Positions 1-9,066 of a stretch of 64,000 bases of DNA are shown here, in pieces. Position numbers and translations under genes: made by a program. The stretch is from Sphingopyxis sp. OAS728 (GTDB lineage: Bacteria > Pseudomonadota > Alphaproteobacteria > Sphingomonadales > Sphingomonadaceae): contig NZ_JADBDT010000001.1 in the NCBI RefSeq assembly GCF_014873485.1, positions 2,480,001 through 2,544,000 of the forward strand, in the 5' to 3' direction. Below the pieces are notes generated by a model. That model ran no database searches, was not told the origin of the DNA, and saw only the letters and a list, made by a program, of their open reading frames with translations. Each line of letters starts with the position of its first letter. The stretch's first letter is position 1.

Positions 1-618
1 CTTGGTCAGCGTGTCGATCACCGCCTGCGGCTTGCCGTCGAGGAACAGCGCGGTCGCGGTCGGTCCGGGGGCGATGGCGTTCACCGTGATGTTCCGGCCG
101 CGCAATTCCTTGGTCAGGATATGCGTCATCGCCTCGACGCCCGCCTTGGTCGCGGCATAGACGCCATAGGTCGCGGGCGAGAGGCCAACGACGCTCGACG
201 ACAGGTTGATGATCCGTCCGCCTTCGCGCAGCCGCTTCGCCGCCTCGCGCAGCGTGTTGAAGCTGCCCTTCAAATTGATCGCGACCTGGCTGTCGAACAG
301 CGCATCGTCGCTGTCAGCGAGGCTCGCGAGCTTCATGATGCCGGCGTTGTTCACCAGCACATCGATGCCGCCGAATGCCGCCTGCGCCGCGTCGAAAATC
401 CGCGCCACCGCGGCCGGATCGCTGACGTCGGCCTGTGCGGGGATCGCAGTGCCGCCCGCGGTTTCGATCTCGGCGACCAGCGCCTCGGCCTCGGCCGCCT
501 TGCCGGCATAGTTGACGACGACGGTGAAGCCGTCGGCCGCCAGCCGCCGCGCGATCGCCGCGCCGATGCCGCGCGAGGCACCGGTGACGATCGCGACCTT
601 GTTTCCATCCTTACGCAT
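1..618 (-). CDS. SDR family oxidoreductase (3' end beyond window)
   Basis: The minus strand is open from an ATG at 618 to the window edge, so the C-terminus is missing. The translation begins MRKDGNKVAIVTGASRGIG, giving the short-chain dehydrogenase NAD(P)-binding motif TGASRGIG. It goes on with NNAG near residue 90, an active-site Ser, and YAATK (Tyr-x-x-x-Lys), so the classical SDR catalytic set is present. AINLKG and NAIAPGPT are typical SDR landmarks. It is divergent from the LysR regulator at 740, the usual layout for a regulator and its target. The substrate cannot be told; it resembles 3-oxoacyl-ACP reductase-like SDRs. Confidence 0.9.
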   Translation of the reverse strand, partial: MRKDGNKVAIVTGASRGIGAAIARRLAADGFTVVVNYAGKAAEAEALVAEIETAGGTAIPAQADVSDPAAVARIFDAAQAAFGGIDVLVNNAGIMKLASLADSDDALFDSQVAINLKGSFNTLREAAKRLREGGRIINLSSSVVGLSPATYGVYAATKAGVEAMTHILTKELRGRNITVNAIAPGPTATALFLDGKPQAVIDTLTK

Positions 619-703
619 ATGTTTCTCCTTTGCTGTGGCCGTTCCGGCGGGAGCGGCTGCAGCGGGAGATGCCACCTCGACGGCTTCAGATAATCAGCCT
701 AAA

Positions 704-718
704 AACAGCAATACTGTT
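704..718. promoter_or_regulatory. Inverted repeat in the SDR/LysR divergent promoter
   Basis: AACAG and CTGTT form a perfect 5-bp dyad around a 5-bp spacer, 21 bp upstream of the LysR start. LysR-type regulators bind short dyads in the divergent intergenic region, so this is a candidate operator. The dyad is short and rests on one copy only. Confidence 0.35.
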
Positions 719-739
719 CGGATAAATGGAACAATAACG

Positions 740-1648
740 ATGGACCGGCTCGACGCGATGCGGCTCTTCACCCGGGTGGTCGACCGGCGTAGTTTCACGC
801 AGGCGGCGCACGACCTCGACCTGCCCCGCTCGACCGCGACACAGGTGATCCAGCAGCTCGAGACGCGGCTCGGCGTCCGGCTGCTCCAGCGCACGACGCG
901 CACCGTCCGCCCGACGCTCGATGGCGAGGCCTATTATCGGCGCTGTCTCGCGATCCTCGACGATGTCGCCGACGCCGAGGGCGCATTTCGCGGCGCGGTG
1001 CCGAAGGGCATGCTGCGCATCGAGGTGCAGGGCACGATCGCGCGCCACTTCCTGATCCCCGGCCTCCCCGACTTCATGCACCGCTACCCCGAAATCGAGA
1101 TTGCACTCAGCGAAAGCGACCGCTGGGTCGATGTGGTGCGCGAGGGCGTCGACTGCGTGCTGCGCTACGGCGCGCTCCCCGACAGCGACCTTGTCGCGCG
1201 GCAGGTCACGACGCTTGAGCGGATCACGGTTGCCGCGCCCGCCTATCTCGCGCGCCGCGGTGCGCCCGCGACCCCGGCCGATCTGGCAGGCCACCGCACG
1301 GTCGGCATCCGCCTCGTCAGCACCGGCGCGTTGACCCCGATCGAATTTGTCGAGGGCGGCGCGCCGTTTCGCGTCGATGTACCTGCACCGCTGTCGGTCA
1401 CAGGTACCGAGAGCTTCCGCGACTGCGTGCTCCTCGGACTCGGCCTTGCGCAGATGCCGCTGTTCCACATCGCGGACGATCTCGCCGAAGGCCGGCTCGT
1501 TCGCATCCTCGATGATCATCCCGTCTCGTCCGCGCCGGTGTCGATCCTCTATCCGCGCAGCCGCCAGCTTTCGACGCGCGTTCGGCTGTTCATCGACTGG
1601 GCGGTGGAACGCTTTGCGGTGGGCGCGCGGGTCCGGCCGGAGCCCTGA
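740..1648 (+). CDS. LysR family transcriptional regulator
   Basis: 302-residue LysR-type regulator. The start chosen is the ATG giving MDRLDAMRLFTRVVDRRSF, where the family's N-terminal winged helix-turn-helix begins; the longer frame upstream runs into the divergent SDR promoter. The helix-turn-helix covers about residues 1-60 (SFTQAAHDLDLPRSTATQVI). The C-terminal periplasmic-binding-like effector domain runs from about residue 90 to 295. It is divergent from the SDR gene ending at 618, which is its most likely target. The effector is unknown. Confidence 0.93.
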   Translation: MDRLDAMRLFTRVVDRRSFTQAAHDLDLPRSTATQVIQQLETRLGVRLLQRTTRTVRPTLDGEAYYRRCLAILDDVADAEGAFRGAVPKGMLRIEVQGTIARHFLIPGLPDFMHRYPEIEIALSESDRWVDVVREGVDCVLRYGALPDSDLVARQVTTLERITVAAPAYLARRGAPATPADLAGHRTVGIRLVSTGALTPIEFVEGGAPFRVDVPAPLSVTGTESFRDCVLLGLGLAQMPLFHIADDLAEGRLVRILDDHPVSSAPVSILYPRSRQLSTRVRLFIDWAVERFAVGARVRPEP

Positions 1649-1735
1649 CTGGCCCGATCTATGGCATAGCCGGCCCGAACGATGGGGTCCGGGACGCAAA
1701 GGCGGTTGTCAATCGCGGGGGCAGGCCATAGGGCA

Positions 1736-1758
1736 TTATTGATTATTCCTCGCAATAG
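1736..1758. promoter_or_regulatory. Fur-like operator, copy A
   Basis: A 23-bp sequence ending in CTCGCAATAG lies just upstream of the PepSY gene start at 1777. It matches the reverse complement of 17512-17534 at 16 of 23 positions, including both ends (TATTGA and TCGCAATAG). Both sites precede PepSY/TBDR iron-type loci, so a shared iron regulator (Fur) is the simplest reading. Assignment to Fur is inference from context. Confidence 0.45.
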
Positions 1759-1776
1759 CAGTAGTTTTCCCGCACC

Positions 1777-2943
1777 ATGCAACGGTCGACCATCCGCACG
1801 TGGTTCCTGATCCACAAATGGACGAGCATCGTCTGCACGGCCTTTTTGCTGATGCTGTGCGTGACCGGCCTGCCGCTGATCTTTCATCATGAAATCGACG
1901 AACTGACCGAAGAGGCGCCGAACTATGGCATGCCCGGGGTCGGATCGTCGGGCGAAGCACCGGGCCTGAAGCCGCTCGATGAAATGCTCGCGAAAGCGCT
2001 CGCCGCGCGGCCGGGCGAAGTTCCCGTCTTCATGGCGTTCGACAATGACCAGCCGTCGATGACGATCACCACCGCCCCGCGGCCGGATTCGCCTGCAGAA
2101 GATATGACGATCCAGCTCTTCGACCGCTCGACCGGCGAAGCGACCGGCGCGGTCGACGAAAGCGGGGTGATGCATTTCATCCTCCAGCTCCACACCGACA
2201 TGTTCCTCGGCCTGCCCGGCATGCTCTTCCTCGGGCTGATGGGGCTGCTCTTCGTGATCGCGATCGTCTCGGGGGTCGTTCTCTACACCCCCTTCATGCG
2301 CAAGCTCGACTTCGGCACGCTGCGCACGTCGCGCAGCCGCCGCGTCAAATGGCTCGACTATCATAATCTCCTCGGCATCGTCGCGCTCGCGTGGATGACC
2401 GTCGTCGGCGCAACCGGCGTGATCAACGCGCTCGCGACCCCGATCTTCAAATACTGGCAGACAACCGAGCTGGCCGAGATGACCAAGGCCTATGCCGGCA
2501 AGGGTGCGGTGGCGCCCGCCGATTATGGCTCGATCGACCGGGCGATGGCCGCGGCGCGTCAGAAAATCCCCGGCAACAATCCACAATTCATCGCCTTCCC
2601 CGGCGGCGCGTTCAGCAGCAAGCATCATTATGCCGTCTTCTTCCAGGGCGACACGCCGCTCACCGAACGGCTGCTCACTGCGGCGCTGATCGATGCCGAG
2701 ACCGGCGCGTTCACCGACGCGCGGCCGATGCCCTGGTATGCAAAGGCACTCGCACTATCGCAGCCACTCCACTTCGGCGATTATGGCGGGCTGCCGCTCA
2801 AGATCCTCTGGGCGATCCTCACCATCTTCACGCTGATCGTCCTCGGCTCGGGCCTCTATCTCTGGCTCGGCAAGCGCCGCTACGGCACCGACGCGCTCGT
2901 CCGCGAGGTCGAGAGCGGCGGCGATCTGGTCCCGGCCGAATGA
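1777..2943 (+). CDS. PepSY-associated TM helix protein, probable ferric-siderophore reductase-like
   Basis: 388-residue inner-membrane protein of the PepSY-TM family, which accompanies siderophore receptors and is thought to help release or reduce iron. Near the N-terminus, HKWTSIVCTAFLLMLCVTG is the first membrane helix with the family's conserved His. Further helices lie at about residues 145-170, 195-215 and 335-360, with soluble PepSY parts between them. The ATG at 1777 sits directly after the operator-like site. Its stop overlaps the next start (ATGA), and a TonB receptor follows, so the three genes form one iron-uptake unit. Confidence 0.85.
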   Translation: MQRSTIRTWFLIHKWTSIVCTAFLLMLCVTGLPLIFHHEIDELTEEAPNYGMPGVGSSGEAPGLKPLDEMLAKALAARPGEVPVFMAFDNDQPSMTITTAPRPDSPAEDMTIQLFDRSTGEATGAVDESGVMHFILQLHTDMFLGLPGMLFLGLMGLLFVIAIVSGVVLYTPFMRKLDFGTLRTSRSRRVKWLDYHNLLGIVALAWMTVVGATGVINALATPIFKYWQTTELAEMTKAYAGKGAVAPADYGSIDRAMAAARQKIPGNNPQFIAFPGGAFSSKHHYAVFFQGDTPLTERLLTAALIDAETGAFTDARPMPWYAKALALSQPLHFGDYGGLPLKILWAILTIFTLIVLGSGLYLWLGKRRYGTDALVREVESGGDLVPAE

Positions 2944-3119
2944 AGAAGGCCCACAGCCTTCGCGCGATTTTCGCGATCCCGCTGGTGCTCGCGCTTGTCA
3001 GCATCGTCGGGCTCGTCGTCGCGCTGACCGGCGATGGCCTCCGCGACGCCGCGTCATGGGCCGCGCTCGCCATACCCGTATTTGCCGTCGGCTGGGCCAT
3101 GCGCGCCCGCCGGACCTGA
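2940..3119 (+). CDS. Small two-helix membrane protein
   Basis: 59 residues beginning MKKAHSLRAIFAIPLVLALV. Its ATG overlaps the PepSY stop codon as ATGA, indicating translational coupling. It contains two hydrophobic stretches, roughly residues 9-29 and 38-54, and ends MRARRT, so both termini are probably cytoplasmic. It has no enzymatic motif. Small membrane proteins often lie between PepSY genes and TBDRs in sphingomonads; a role in iron uptake is inferred only from position. Confidence 0.75.
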   Translation: MKKAHSLRAIFAIPLVLALVSIVGLVVALTGDGLRDAASWAALAIPVFAVGWAMRARRT

Positions 3120-3163
3120 TAAAATCCGCGCGGGGTAGGGCCGCGCACGCAAGGGGAATATAC

Positions 3164-5329
3164 ATGACCAGATCGACCTTCCGCATCGCACTCGGCGCGA
3201 CCGCTGCGACCGCTGCGCTCGCCTTTGCGGCGCCCGTGATGGCGCAAGAGGCTACCGGCGCCGACGAGATTCTCGTCACCGCACAGCGCAACAACCAGAC
3301 CAAGGTAACCAGCGGCGGCAATGTCGGCGTCTTCGGCACCAAGGCGGCCGAGGACATTCCGTTCAACATTCGCAGCTATAACGAAGCGCTGATCCTGAAC
3401 CAGCAGCCCGATTCGCTCGGCGAAGTGCTGGAGAATGATCCCACCGTCCGCACCGCGCTCGGCTTCGGCATCGCCGGCGAAGTCTTCGTCATTCGCGGCT
3501 TCGACCTCTCGTCAGACGATGTCGGCTTCGACGGCCTCTATGGCATCACGCCGCGCCAGATCGTCGCGCCCGAACTCGTCTCGTCGGTTCAGGTCATCAA
3601 CGGCGCGAGCGCCTTCCTGAACGGCGCCGCGCCGGGCGGCAGCGGCATCGGCGGCAGCGTCAACATCCTCCCCAAAAAGGCCGAGCGCGATATGATCCGC
3701 GCGACGCTCGGCTATACCTCCGCCTCGCACATCTCGGGCGCGGTCGACATCGCGCGGCGCTTCGGCACCAATCAGGAATGGGGCCTACGCATCAACGGCT
3801 CGGCGCGTCGCGGCGATATCGCGATCGATGACGAGTTCCACTCGAGCTACGTCCTCGGCGCCACGCTCGATTACAACAATGGCCCGCTGCGCGCCGCGCT
3901 CAACCTCAACTACCAGCGGCTGAACCAGACATATTGGCGCGGCCAAGTCGGCATCGGCGGGGTGATCCCGCGCGTGCCCGACGCCGACACCAACTATTCG
4001 CAGCCGTGGAGCCAGATCCTGACCAAGGATTATTTCGGCACCTTCAGCGTCGAATATGACCTTTCCGACGCCGCGATGCTCTATGCCAAGGTCGGCGCAC
4101 GCGACGGCCGCGAGGACCAGACCACCGCCGGCATCACCGTCAACGATCCGGCCACCGGCGCCGCGACCGGCAGTGGCTCCTATGTGCCGCGCGAAGACAA
4201 TAATGAATCGGCGACCGCAGGCATCCGCATCAAGCTCGAAGGCGGTGGGATGAGCCACGAGATCAACGCCGGCGGCGCGGTCAGCTGGCAGGTCAACCGC
4301 AACGCCTTCGACTTCGGGGCCAACTATCCGACCAACCTCTACGACCCGGTCGTCGCGCCCGCGCCGACGCCCGGCTTCGTCGGCGGCGACCTCGACAATG
4401 TGTTCCCGATCAGCCGCAACCGCGTGTCGAGCGTCTTCTTCTCGGACACGCTCGGCCTGTGGGACGACCGCATCCTGATCACCGGCGGTCTGCGGCTGCA
4501 GGAGATCAAGACGACCTCCTACTCCTACACCGATGGCGCGCGCACGGGCGGTTACAAGGAATCGGCCGCGACCCCAGTTCTCGGCCTCGTTGTCAAGCCG
4601 GTCGAAGGCCTGTCGCTATACGCCAACCGCATCGAAGGCCTCGTCGCCGGCTCGACCGCGCCGCTGACGATCGACGACGGCCAGGGCAACAATATCCCCG
4701 TCGTCAACCGCGGCCAGGTGCTGCCGCCAGTCAAGTCGACGCAATATGAAGTCGGCGGCAAGCTCAACTTCGGACGCTTCAACGCAGGTCTAGCACTGTT
4801 CCGGATCGACAAGCCCAACAGCTTCGTCGACCCGGTCACGCTGGTCTATGGCAATTACGGCACCCAGCGGAACAAGGGCGTCGAGATCACGCTCGACGGC
4901 GAGCCGGTCGATGGCCTCCGCATCATTTCGGGCCTGACCTTCAACGACGCCAAGCTGCGCCGGACCGAAGGCGGCGTGGACGAGGGCAATGACGCGGTCG
5001 GCGTGCCCGAGGTGCTCGCCAACGCGAACGTCGAATGGGATCTCCCCTTCCTGCCCGCGCTGACGCTGGTCGGCCGCGTCGTCTACACCGGCAAACAGGC
5101 GGTGGACTCGGCCAACACGCTCGAACTCGACAGCTGGACGCGCTTCGATCTCGGCGCGCGCTATGTCGCGCTGCTCGGCGATACCCCGCTGACGCTGCGC
5201 TTCAACGTCGATAATGTCGCCGACAAGCGCTACTGGGCCACGGCCTATAACGCGTTCAGCGCCTTCGGCTCGCGACTGCTTCAGGGCGGCCCGCGCACCT
5301 TCAAGGCGTCGGCCTCGATCGAATTCTGA
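3164..5329 (+). CDS. TonB-dependent siderophore receptor
   Basis: 721-residue outer-membrane receptor. The start MTRSTFRIALGATAATAALA opens a signal peptide cleaved near VMAQ; the open frame upstream of it has no coding character. A TonB-box-like DEILVTAQ is followed by the plug domain (about residues 50-170). The plug segment FLNGAAPGGSGIGGSVN is the form seen in siderophore receptors. The rest is a 22-strand barrel ending in an aromatic SIEF terminus. It follows the PepSY and small membrane genes by 44 bp with no promoter evident, so it is co-transcribed with them. The siderophore is unknown. Confidence 0.92.
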   Translation: MTRSTFRIALGATAATAALAFAAPVMAQEATGADEILVTAQRNNQTKVTSGGNVGVFGTKAAEDIPFNIRSYNEALILNQQPDSLGEVLENDPTVRTALGFGIAGEVFVIRGFDLSSDDVGFDGLYGITPRQIVAPELVSSVQVINGASAFLNGAAPGGSGIGGSVNILPKKAERDMIRATLGYTSASHISGAVDIARRFGTNQEWGLRINGSARRGDIAIDDEFHSSYVLGATLDYNNGPLRAALNLNYQRLNQTYWRGQVGIGGVIPRVPDADTNYSQPWSQILTKDYFGTFSVEYDLSDAAMLYAKVGARDGREDQTTAGITVNDPATGAATGSGSYVPREDNNESATAGIRIKLEGGGMSHEINAGGAVSWQVNRNAFDFGANYPTNLYDPVVAPAPTPGFVGGDLDNVFPISRNRVSSVFFSDTLGLWDDRILITGGLRLQEIKTTSYSYTDGARTGGYKESAATPVLGLVVKPVEGLSLYANRIEGLVAGSTAPLTIDDGQGNNIPVVNRGQVLPPVKSTQYEVGGKLNFGRFNAGLALFRIDKPNSFVDPVTLVYGNYGTQRNKGVEITLDGEPVDGLRIISGLTFNDAKLRRTEGGVDEGNDAVGVPEVLANANVEWDLPFLPALTLVGRVVYTGKQAVDSANTLELDSWTRFDLGARYVALLGDTPLTLRFNVDNVADKRYWATAYNAFSAFGSRLLQGGPRTFKASASIEF

Positions 5330-5336
5330 TCCGTGC

Positions 5337-5366
5337 CGCCCCCCTCTCCTTCGGGAGAGGGGGGCG
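5337..5366 (+). terminator. Perfect 13-bp hairpin with TTCG tetraloop
   Basis: Complementary arms 5337-5349 and 5354-5366 flank a TTCG loop closed by C-G, the very stable UUCG tetraloop type. It lies 8 bp after the receptor stop codon. There is no clear U-run after it, so it may act as a stabiliser or a Rho-assisted terminator. Confidence 0.7.
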
Positions 5367-5461
5367 CAACCTAAGTCTGGTCCCCGCCCGCCGCGCCACC
5401 TGCCATAAGGAACCGCTCGCCGCCTTGTTCATTGTGACTCGGTAAAGCGAAAGGGAACGCC

Positions 5462-6343
5462 ATGGCCGCACGCGCTTATTGGAAGGGACAGATACGGCTC
5501 GCTTTGGTGTCGATCCCGGTCGAAATCTATTCGGCGACCAAATCGGGCGCCGCGGTCACCTTTCGCCAGATCCACGAACCGAGCGGCAAGCCGATCAAAT
5601 ATGAAAAGGTCGTGCCCGGCATCGGCGCGGTCGACCATGACGATATCGTCAAGGGCTTCGAGCTGTCGAAGGGCAATTATGTCCTGCTCGACGAGGAGGA
5701 GATCGAGGCGGTCAAGCTCGAGAGCAAGCGCACATTGGAGCTTGTCCAGTTCGTCGATACCGACGCGATCGACGTGCTCTATTATACCAAGCCCTATTAT
5801 GTCGTCCCCGCCGACGAACTCGCCGAAGAGGCCTATATTGTCCTCCGCGAAGCCTTGAAGCGCACAAAGAAGGTCGGGCTCGGCCAGCTCTCGCTGCGCG
5901 GACAGGAGCAACTCGTCGCGCTGCGCCCGTGCGGGCGTGGGCTCGTCCTCGAAGTGCTGCGCTACGCCGACGAGGTGAACAAGGCGGCCAATTATTTCCG
6001 CGACGTCGGCAGCAGCAAACCCGACGCCGACCTGCTCGACCTCGCCGAAACGCTGATCGCCAAGAAGAGCGGCGAATTCGACGCGAGCGACTATCACAAC
6101 CATTATATCGACGCGCTCAAACGCGTGATCGCCAAGAAAGCGAAGGCGAAGGGCAAGCGCGTCCTCGAAGACGTCGAGGAACCGGCCAGCACCGGCCGCG
6201 GCTCGAACGTCATCGACCTGATGGCCGCGCTCAAGGCCTCGGTCGACGGCAAGAAGACCGCGCCCGCCAAAGCGGCGCCGGCGAAAAAGGCCCCGGCGAG
6301 CAAGGCCCCCGCCAAAAAGCCCGCAGCGCGCAAGCGCGCCTGA
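5462..6343 (+). CDS. ku: Non-homologous end-joining protein Ku
   Basis: 293 residues. Bacterial Ku forms a homodimeric ring that binds double-strand break ends and recruits LigD. The N-terminus MAARAYWKGQIRLALVSIPV is the family signature, and the core beta-barrel spans about residues 5-255. The C-terminal tail from about residue 255 is a lysine/alanine/proline-rich extension with repeated PAKKAP-like units; such basic tails bind DNA and recruit the ligase. The stop codon is separated from ligD by one base, so the pair is one operon. Confidence 0.97.
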   Translation: MAARAYWKGQIRLALVSIPVEIYSATKSGAAVTFRQIHEPSGKPIKYEKVVPGIGAVDHDDIVKGFELSKGNYVLLDEEEIEAVKLESKRTLELVQFVDTDAIDVLYYTKPYYVVPADELAEEAYIVLREALKRTKKVGLGQLSLRGQEQLVALRPCGRGLVLEVLRYADEVNKAANYFRDVGSSKPDADLLDLAETLIAKKSGEFDASDYHNHYIDALKRVIAKKAKAKGKRVLEDVEEPASTGRGSNVIDLMAALKASVDGKKTAPAKAAPAKKAPASKAPAKKPAARKRA

Positions 6344-6344
6344 C

Positions 6345-8852
6345 ATGGCGAGGCGCGCCGATCCGCTCGCGCAATATAATGCCAAGCGCGATTTTGCGCT
6401 GACCCCCGAACCCGCAGGCAAGGTCGAAAAGGGAGCCGGCAACCGCTTCATCGTCCAGAAGCACGATGCGACCCGCCTCCACTACGACTTCCGGCTCGAA
6501 GTCGATGGCGTCCTCAAAAGCTGGGCTGTCACCAAGGGCCCGAGCGCCGATCCCGCCGACAAGCGCCTCGCGGTGCGCACCGAAGACCATCCGATGAGCT
6601 ACGCCGATTTCGAGGGCGGCATCCCCAAGGGCGAATATGGCGGCGGTACGGTGATGCTGTGGGACCGCGGAACCTGGGCGCCGATTGCAGGCAAGAGCGC
6701 CAAGGATATCGAGAAGGGCCATCTCCATTTCACCCTCGACGGGACGCGGATGAAGGGCGAATGGCTGCTCGTCCGCATGAAGCCGCGCCCGGGCGAGAAG
6801 CGCGAGAATTGGCTGCTGCGCAAGGTCGACGACGCCTATGCCGGCGGCACCGACGATCTCGTCGGGCGCGAGCTGACGAGCGTCCTCACCGGCCGCACGA
6901 TGGCCGAAATCGCCGGCGACGAAGGCGGCGAGCAATCGCTGAAGGGCGCCAAAGGCGCGGCCTTCGCCAAGAAGATGGCCGACGCCGCCGCGCACAACAA
7001 AAAGGTCGCGAAACCCGCCGCCAAGGGCAAGCCGCCCAAATTCCGCCCGCTCCAGCTCGCGACGCTCGTCGATGCAGTGCCCGGCGGCAACGGCTGGTTT
7101 CACGAGATCAAATATGACGGCTACCGCGCCGAAATCGCCGCGGCGGGATCGGACGTCCGCGTTTATACGCGAAACGGCCTCGACTGGACCGACAAGTTCG
7201 GGCCGCTCGTCCGCCATATTGCCGCGCTCGACCTGCCCCCCTGCCTGATCGACGGCGAGATCGTCGCCTATGGCAAGGACGGCAACCCCGACTTCTCGTC
7301 GCTGCAAGCCGTCCTCAAGCGCGGCCACGGCGCACAGGACGAGAAAACCGCGCTCCATTTCTTCGCCTTCGACCTCCTCGAAGCGGGCGGCAAATCGCTC
7401 GCCAGGCTCGGCAATCTCGAACGCAAGGAACGCCTCGAAGCGCTGCTCCGCGATGCCAAGACCCCGATCGCCGTCGCCGATCATGTCATCGGCGCGGGCG
7501 AGAAGCTCTACGACGCAATATGCAGCGCCGGACAGGAAGGCATCATTTCGAAACGCGCCGACGCCGCTTATTCGGGACGCCGCTCGAAAAGCTGGGTGAA
7601 GGTCAAATGCACGCGGAGACAGGAGTTCATCCTCGTCGGCTGGAACCCTTCGTCGACCAAGGCGCGGCCCTTCGCCTCCTTGCTCCTCGCGCAGCGCGAG
7701 GGCGACACGCTCGTCTATAAGGGCAATGTCGGCACCGGCTTCGACAGCGAGACGATGGCCGACCTCGCGAAAAAATTCGCCGCCCGCGAACGCAAGACCG
7801 CCCCGCTCGAAGTCGACGCCGCATCGGCGCGCAAGGTCCATTGGCTCAAACCCGACCTCGTCGCCGAAATCGCCTTCGCCGAATTCACCGCGAGCGGATC
7901 GGTGCGCCATGCGAGCTTCCTCGGGTTGCGCCATGACAAGGAGGCCAAGGACGTGACCCCCGAGAAGAAACAGCCCGCCCCCGCGCCCGAAAGCGACGTG
8001 ACGATCAGCAGCCGCGATCGCGTGATCTTTCCCGAGGCCAAGGCGACCAAGGGCGACCTCGCCGACTATTATGCGGCGATCGCCCCCGTCATGCTCCCGC
8101 ACACCGCGCGGCGCCCGATCAGCCTCGTCCGCTGCCCGCAGGGACGCGGCAAGAAATGCTTTTTCCAGAAGCATGATTCGGGCTCGTTCGGCGATCACGT
8201 CCTCCACGTGCCGATCAGGGAGAAGGATGGCGGGCACGAGGATTATCTCTATGTCGAGGACGCCGACGGCCTGCTCGCCTGCGTCCAGATGGGGACGATC
8301 GAATTCCACGGCTGGGGCAGCCATGTCGGCAGCCTCGAAAAGCCCGACCGCATGGTGTTCGACCTCGACCCCGACGAGGGGCTCGATTTCGCCGACGTCA
8401 AAAAGGCCGCGCTCGATATCCGCCGCCAGCTCGCCGATATCGGGCTCGTCAGCTTCGCGATGCTTTCGGGCGGCAAGGGCGTGCATGTCGTCGTCCCGCT
8501 CGATCCGGCGCACAGCTGGGACGCGCACAAGGATTTCTCGAAACGCTTCGCCGAGGCGCTGAGCCTCGCCGAACCCGACCGCTTCATCGCGACGATGAGC
8601 AAGGCGAAGCGCAAGGGAAAGATCTTCATCGATTATCTGCGCAACCAGCGCGGCAGCACCGCGGTCATGCCCTGGTCGGTCCGCGCGCGCGAACAGGCGC
8701 CGGTCGCGGTGCCGATCGGCTGGGATGCGCTCGCCGATGTCGACAAGGCTGGGCAGTGGACGATCAAGGATAGCGACGAACTGCTCAAGCGTGCCGCGAG
8801 CCCCGATCTCAAGGGCTGGGGCTTTGCAAACCAGGCGCTCCCCGATTTCTGA
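6345..8852 (+). CDS. ligD: Multidomain ATP-dependent DNA ligase LigD
   Basis: 835 residues, the full three-domain NHEJ ligase. The order is 3'-phosphoesterase (about residues 20-165; HDATRLHYDFRLE), ATP-dependent ligase (about 225-530), then primase/polymerase (about 545-830). The ligase nucleotidyl-transfer motif KYDGYR places the catalytic Lys at residue 256. The polymerase metal-binding motif DLDPD is at about 673-677. The order phosphoesterase-ligase-polymerase is the Pseudomonas/alphaproteobacterial type. It starts one base after ku, and together they repair double-strand breaks without a homologous template. Confidence 0.97.
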   Translation: MARRADPLAQYNAKRDFALTPEPAGKVEKGAGNRFIVQKHDATRLHYDFRLEVDGVLKSWAVTKGPSADPADKRLAVRTEDHPMSYADFEGGIPKGEYGGGTVMLWDRGTWAPIAGKSAKDIEKGHLHFTLDGTRMKGEWLLVRMKPRPGEKRENWLLRKVDDAYAGGTDDLVGRELTSVLTGRTMAEIAGDEGGEQSLKGAKGAAFAKKMADAAAHNKKVAKPAAKGKPPKFRPLQLATLVDAVPGGNGWFHEIKYDGYRAEIAAAGSDVRVYTRNGLDWTDKFGPLVRHIAALDLPPCLIDGEIVAYGKDGNPDFSSLQAVLKRGHGAQDEKTALHFFAFDLLEAGGKSLARLGNLERKERLEALLRDAKTPIAVADHVIGAGEKLYDAICSAGQEGIISKRADAAYSGRRSKSWVKVKCTRRQEFILVGWNPSSTKARPFASLLLAQREGDTLVYKGNVGTGFDSETMADLAKKFAARERKTAPLEVDAASARKVHWLKPDLVAEIAFAEFTASGSVRHASFLGLRHDKEAKDVTPEKKQPAPAPESDVTISSRDRVIFPEAKATKGDLADYYAAIAPVMLPHTARRPISLVRCPQGRGKKCFFQKHDSGSFGDHVLHVPIREKDGGHEDYLYVEDADGLLACVQMGTIEFHGWGSHVGSLEKPDRMVFDLDPDEGLDFADVKKAALDIRRQLADIGLVSFAMLSGGKGVHVVVPLDPAHSWDAHKDFSKRFAEALSLAEPDRFIATMSKAKRKGKIFIDYLRNQRGSTAVMPWSVRAREQAPVAVPIGWDALADVDKAGQWTIKDSDELLKRAASPDLKGWGFANQALPDF

Positions 8853-8891
8853 CGCGCCGGGCCGGGGCGCGACTCGCGCGCGGCTGATTGG

Positions 8892-8903
8892 TTAGCGCGC
8901 TAA
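8892..8903. promoter_or_regulatory. 12-bp perfect palindrome, LacI-type operator candidate
   Basis: TTAGCGCGCTAA is self-complementary with a central CG, a form typical of LacI/GalR-family operators. It lies 163 bp upstream of the TonB-dependent receptor at 9067 and 39 bp after the ligD stop. No LacI gene is present in the window. Confidence 0.4.
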
Positions 8904-8917
8904 GCGTCCTCTCAACA

Positions 8918-9003
8918 ATACCAATAAAATACCAAAATTATGCTGACTTCGCGCATGCGGGTCATATCTTGCGTCAAAATCCGCTTGACGGATAGATTGG
9001 TAT
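8918..9003. promoter_or_regulatory. Repeated ATACCAA half-sites in the TBDR promoter region
   Basis: ATACCAA occurs at 8918-8924 and 8929-8935, exactly 11 bp (one helical turn) apart. The inverse, TTGGTAT, occurs at 8997-9003. A TTGACG at 8985-8990 and a TATAAA at 9005-9010 lie in the same stretch, but their 14-bp spacing is short for a sigma-70 promoter. The half-sites resemble those of GntR-type operators; the binding protein is unknown. Confidence 0.35.
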
Positions 9004-9066
9004 GTATAAATTTCCCCAAAAATTAGAGCAAAAGCTGATCCAAGATCAAAAAGAGGGAGACTCAAC

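Noticed and set aside
6231..8528. 765-codon open frame antisense to ligD
   Set aside because: Long antisense frames are common in GC-rich genes. Its translation is Arg/Ala/Asp-rich without domains, and the plus strand encodes a complete LigD.
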